In this document: piece after piece, positions 30,209-31,197 of the stretch | How positions within the stretch are numbered: the stretch's first letter is position 1 | How the letters are laid out: each line of letters begins with the position of its first letter | Origin: URNF01 sp045634325 | GTDB lineage: Bacteria > Bacillota > Clostridia > Oscillospirales > Acutalibacteraceae | Length of the DNA stretch: 31,197 nucleotides | Assembly (NCBI GenBank): GCA_045634325.1 | Contig: JAZRAA010000049.1 | Location: forward strand, 1 to 31,197 | Direction: 5' to 3' | Program-made: the position numbers and the translations under genes | Notes under the pieces: model-generated | Seen by the model: the letters and a program-made list of their open reading frames with translations, nothing else | What the model was told of the DNA's origin: nothing | Databases searched by the model: none

Positions 30209-30405
30209 GCTGTCTCGCGGGAGACCACGAAAACAGCGTGTAGGACCTTGAAAATTAAACAACGAGACAAGAAACACTTTACCCGTTAATTCACATCGAA
30301 AAGATGCAAGTTGGTGAGAGGCCAACAAAGTAAAGACGCAAAGCGTCAAATGAGCTAAAAGCTCTTTAAAATGATTAGAACGGCTTCAAGCTGTTTTGAT
30401 ACAAT
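30209..30405 (+). other. Pre-16S leader with boxA-like site and tandem hairpins
   Basis: About 200 nt of leader. A first hairpin GTCTC-GCGG-GAGAC (30212-30225) follows the start. Then come five short hairpins in a row: CATC/GATG (30294-30306), GTTGG/CCAAC (30310-30326), GACGC-AAA-GCGTC (30335-30347), GAGCT-AAA-AGCTC (30352-30364) and CGGCT-TCA-AGCTG (30381-30393, one G-U). GCTCTTTAAA at 30361-30370 resembles the NusB/S10 boxA antitermination site, and CCTTGAAAATTAAAC near 30247 resembles the usual Firmicutes leader element. Confidence 0.6.

Positions 30406-31197
<792 letters not shown>

Overview
The window is chromosomal DNA of an anaerobic, spore-forming member of the Clostridia. The partial 16S rRNA gene at the right end reads like an Oscillospirales (old Clostridium leptum / Ruminococcaceae) type; this is judged by eye, not by alignment. 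A spore-germination gene (spoVAE), rubrerythrin and an oxygen-sensitive pyruvate formate-lyase with its activase fit that picture. I see no prophage, insertion sequence, CRISPR array or tRNA gene. This is core genome with a few poorly described small genes.

Layout. (1) 1-9085, plus strand: the 3' part of the spc operon joined to the alpha operon, rplE(3' end)-rpsN-rpsH-rplF-rplR-rpsE-rpmD-rplO-secY-adk-map-infA-rpmJ-rpsM-rpsK-rpsD-rpoA-rplQ, closed by a strong terminator at 9101. (2) 15826-9150, minus strand: lepA, then a tight four-gene unit pflB-pflA-prmA-rsmE. A consensus promoter and a well-formed ZTP (pfl-motif) riboswitch with its own intrinsic terminator stand before pflB, so one-carbon status probably controls formate production and, unexpectedly, two translation-apparatus methyltransferases. 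(3) 15966-17518, plus: HD-domain phosphohydrolase, small DedA-like membrane protein and a small lipoprotein. (4) spoVAE (minus) and rubrerythrin (plus) diverge from a perfectly mirror-symmetric element that reads as a sigma-G-type promoter on both strands. (5) 18581-20972: PAP2 phosphatase (minus), then a 2-hydroxyacid dehydrogenase and a left-handed beta-helix protein (plus). (6) rplM-rpsI with their own promoter, followed by a SLOG-family protein (minus) and a sodium:solute symporter (plus). (7) 24095-25634, minus: an E2-like acyltransferase homologue with a degenerate active site, whose promoter carries a palindromic operator candidate, and a one-TM protein with an EF-hand-like loop. (8) 25811-28654, plus: an orphan oligopeptide-binding lipoprotein and NADP-type isocitrate dehydrogenase. 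(9) 29566-28697, minus: three tiny coupled genes of unknown function; then a YfcE-type phosphoesterase (plus). (10) 30174-31197: rRNA promoter, a structured leader and the first ~790 nt of 16S rRNA.

Most transcription units end in hairpins that can work in both directions between convergent genes. Many promoters are near-consensus sigma-A with 17-bp spacing, and these decided several start codons: lepA, the SLOG gene and the one-TM protein all start downstream of the longest open frame. The best leads for new biology are the mirror sigma-G promoter, the riboswitch-led pfl/methyltransferase unit, the palindrome-controlled E2-like protein and the three-gene small-protein module.
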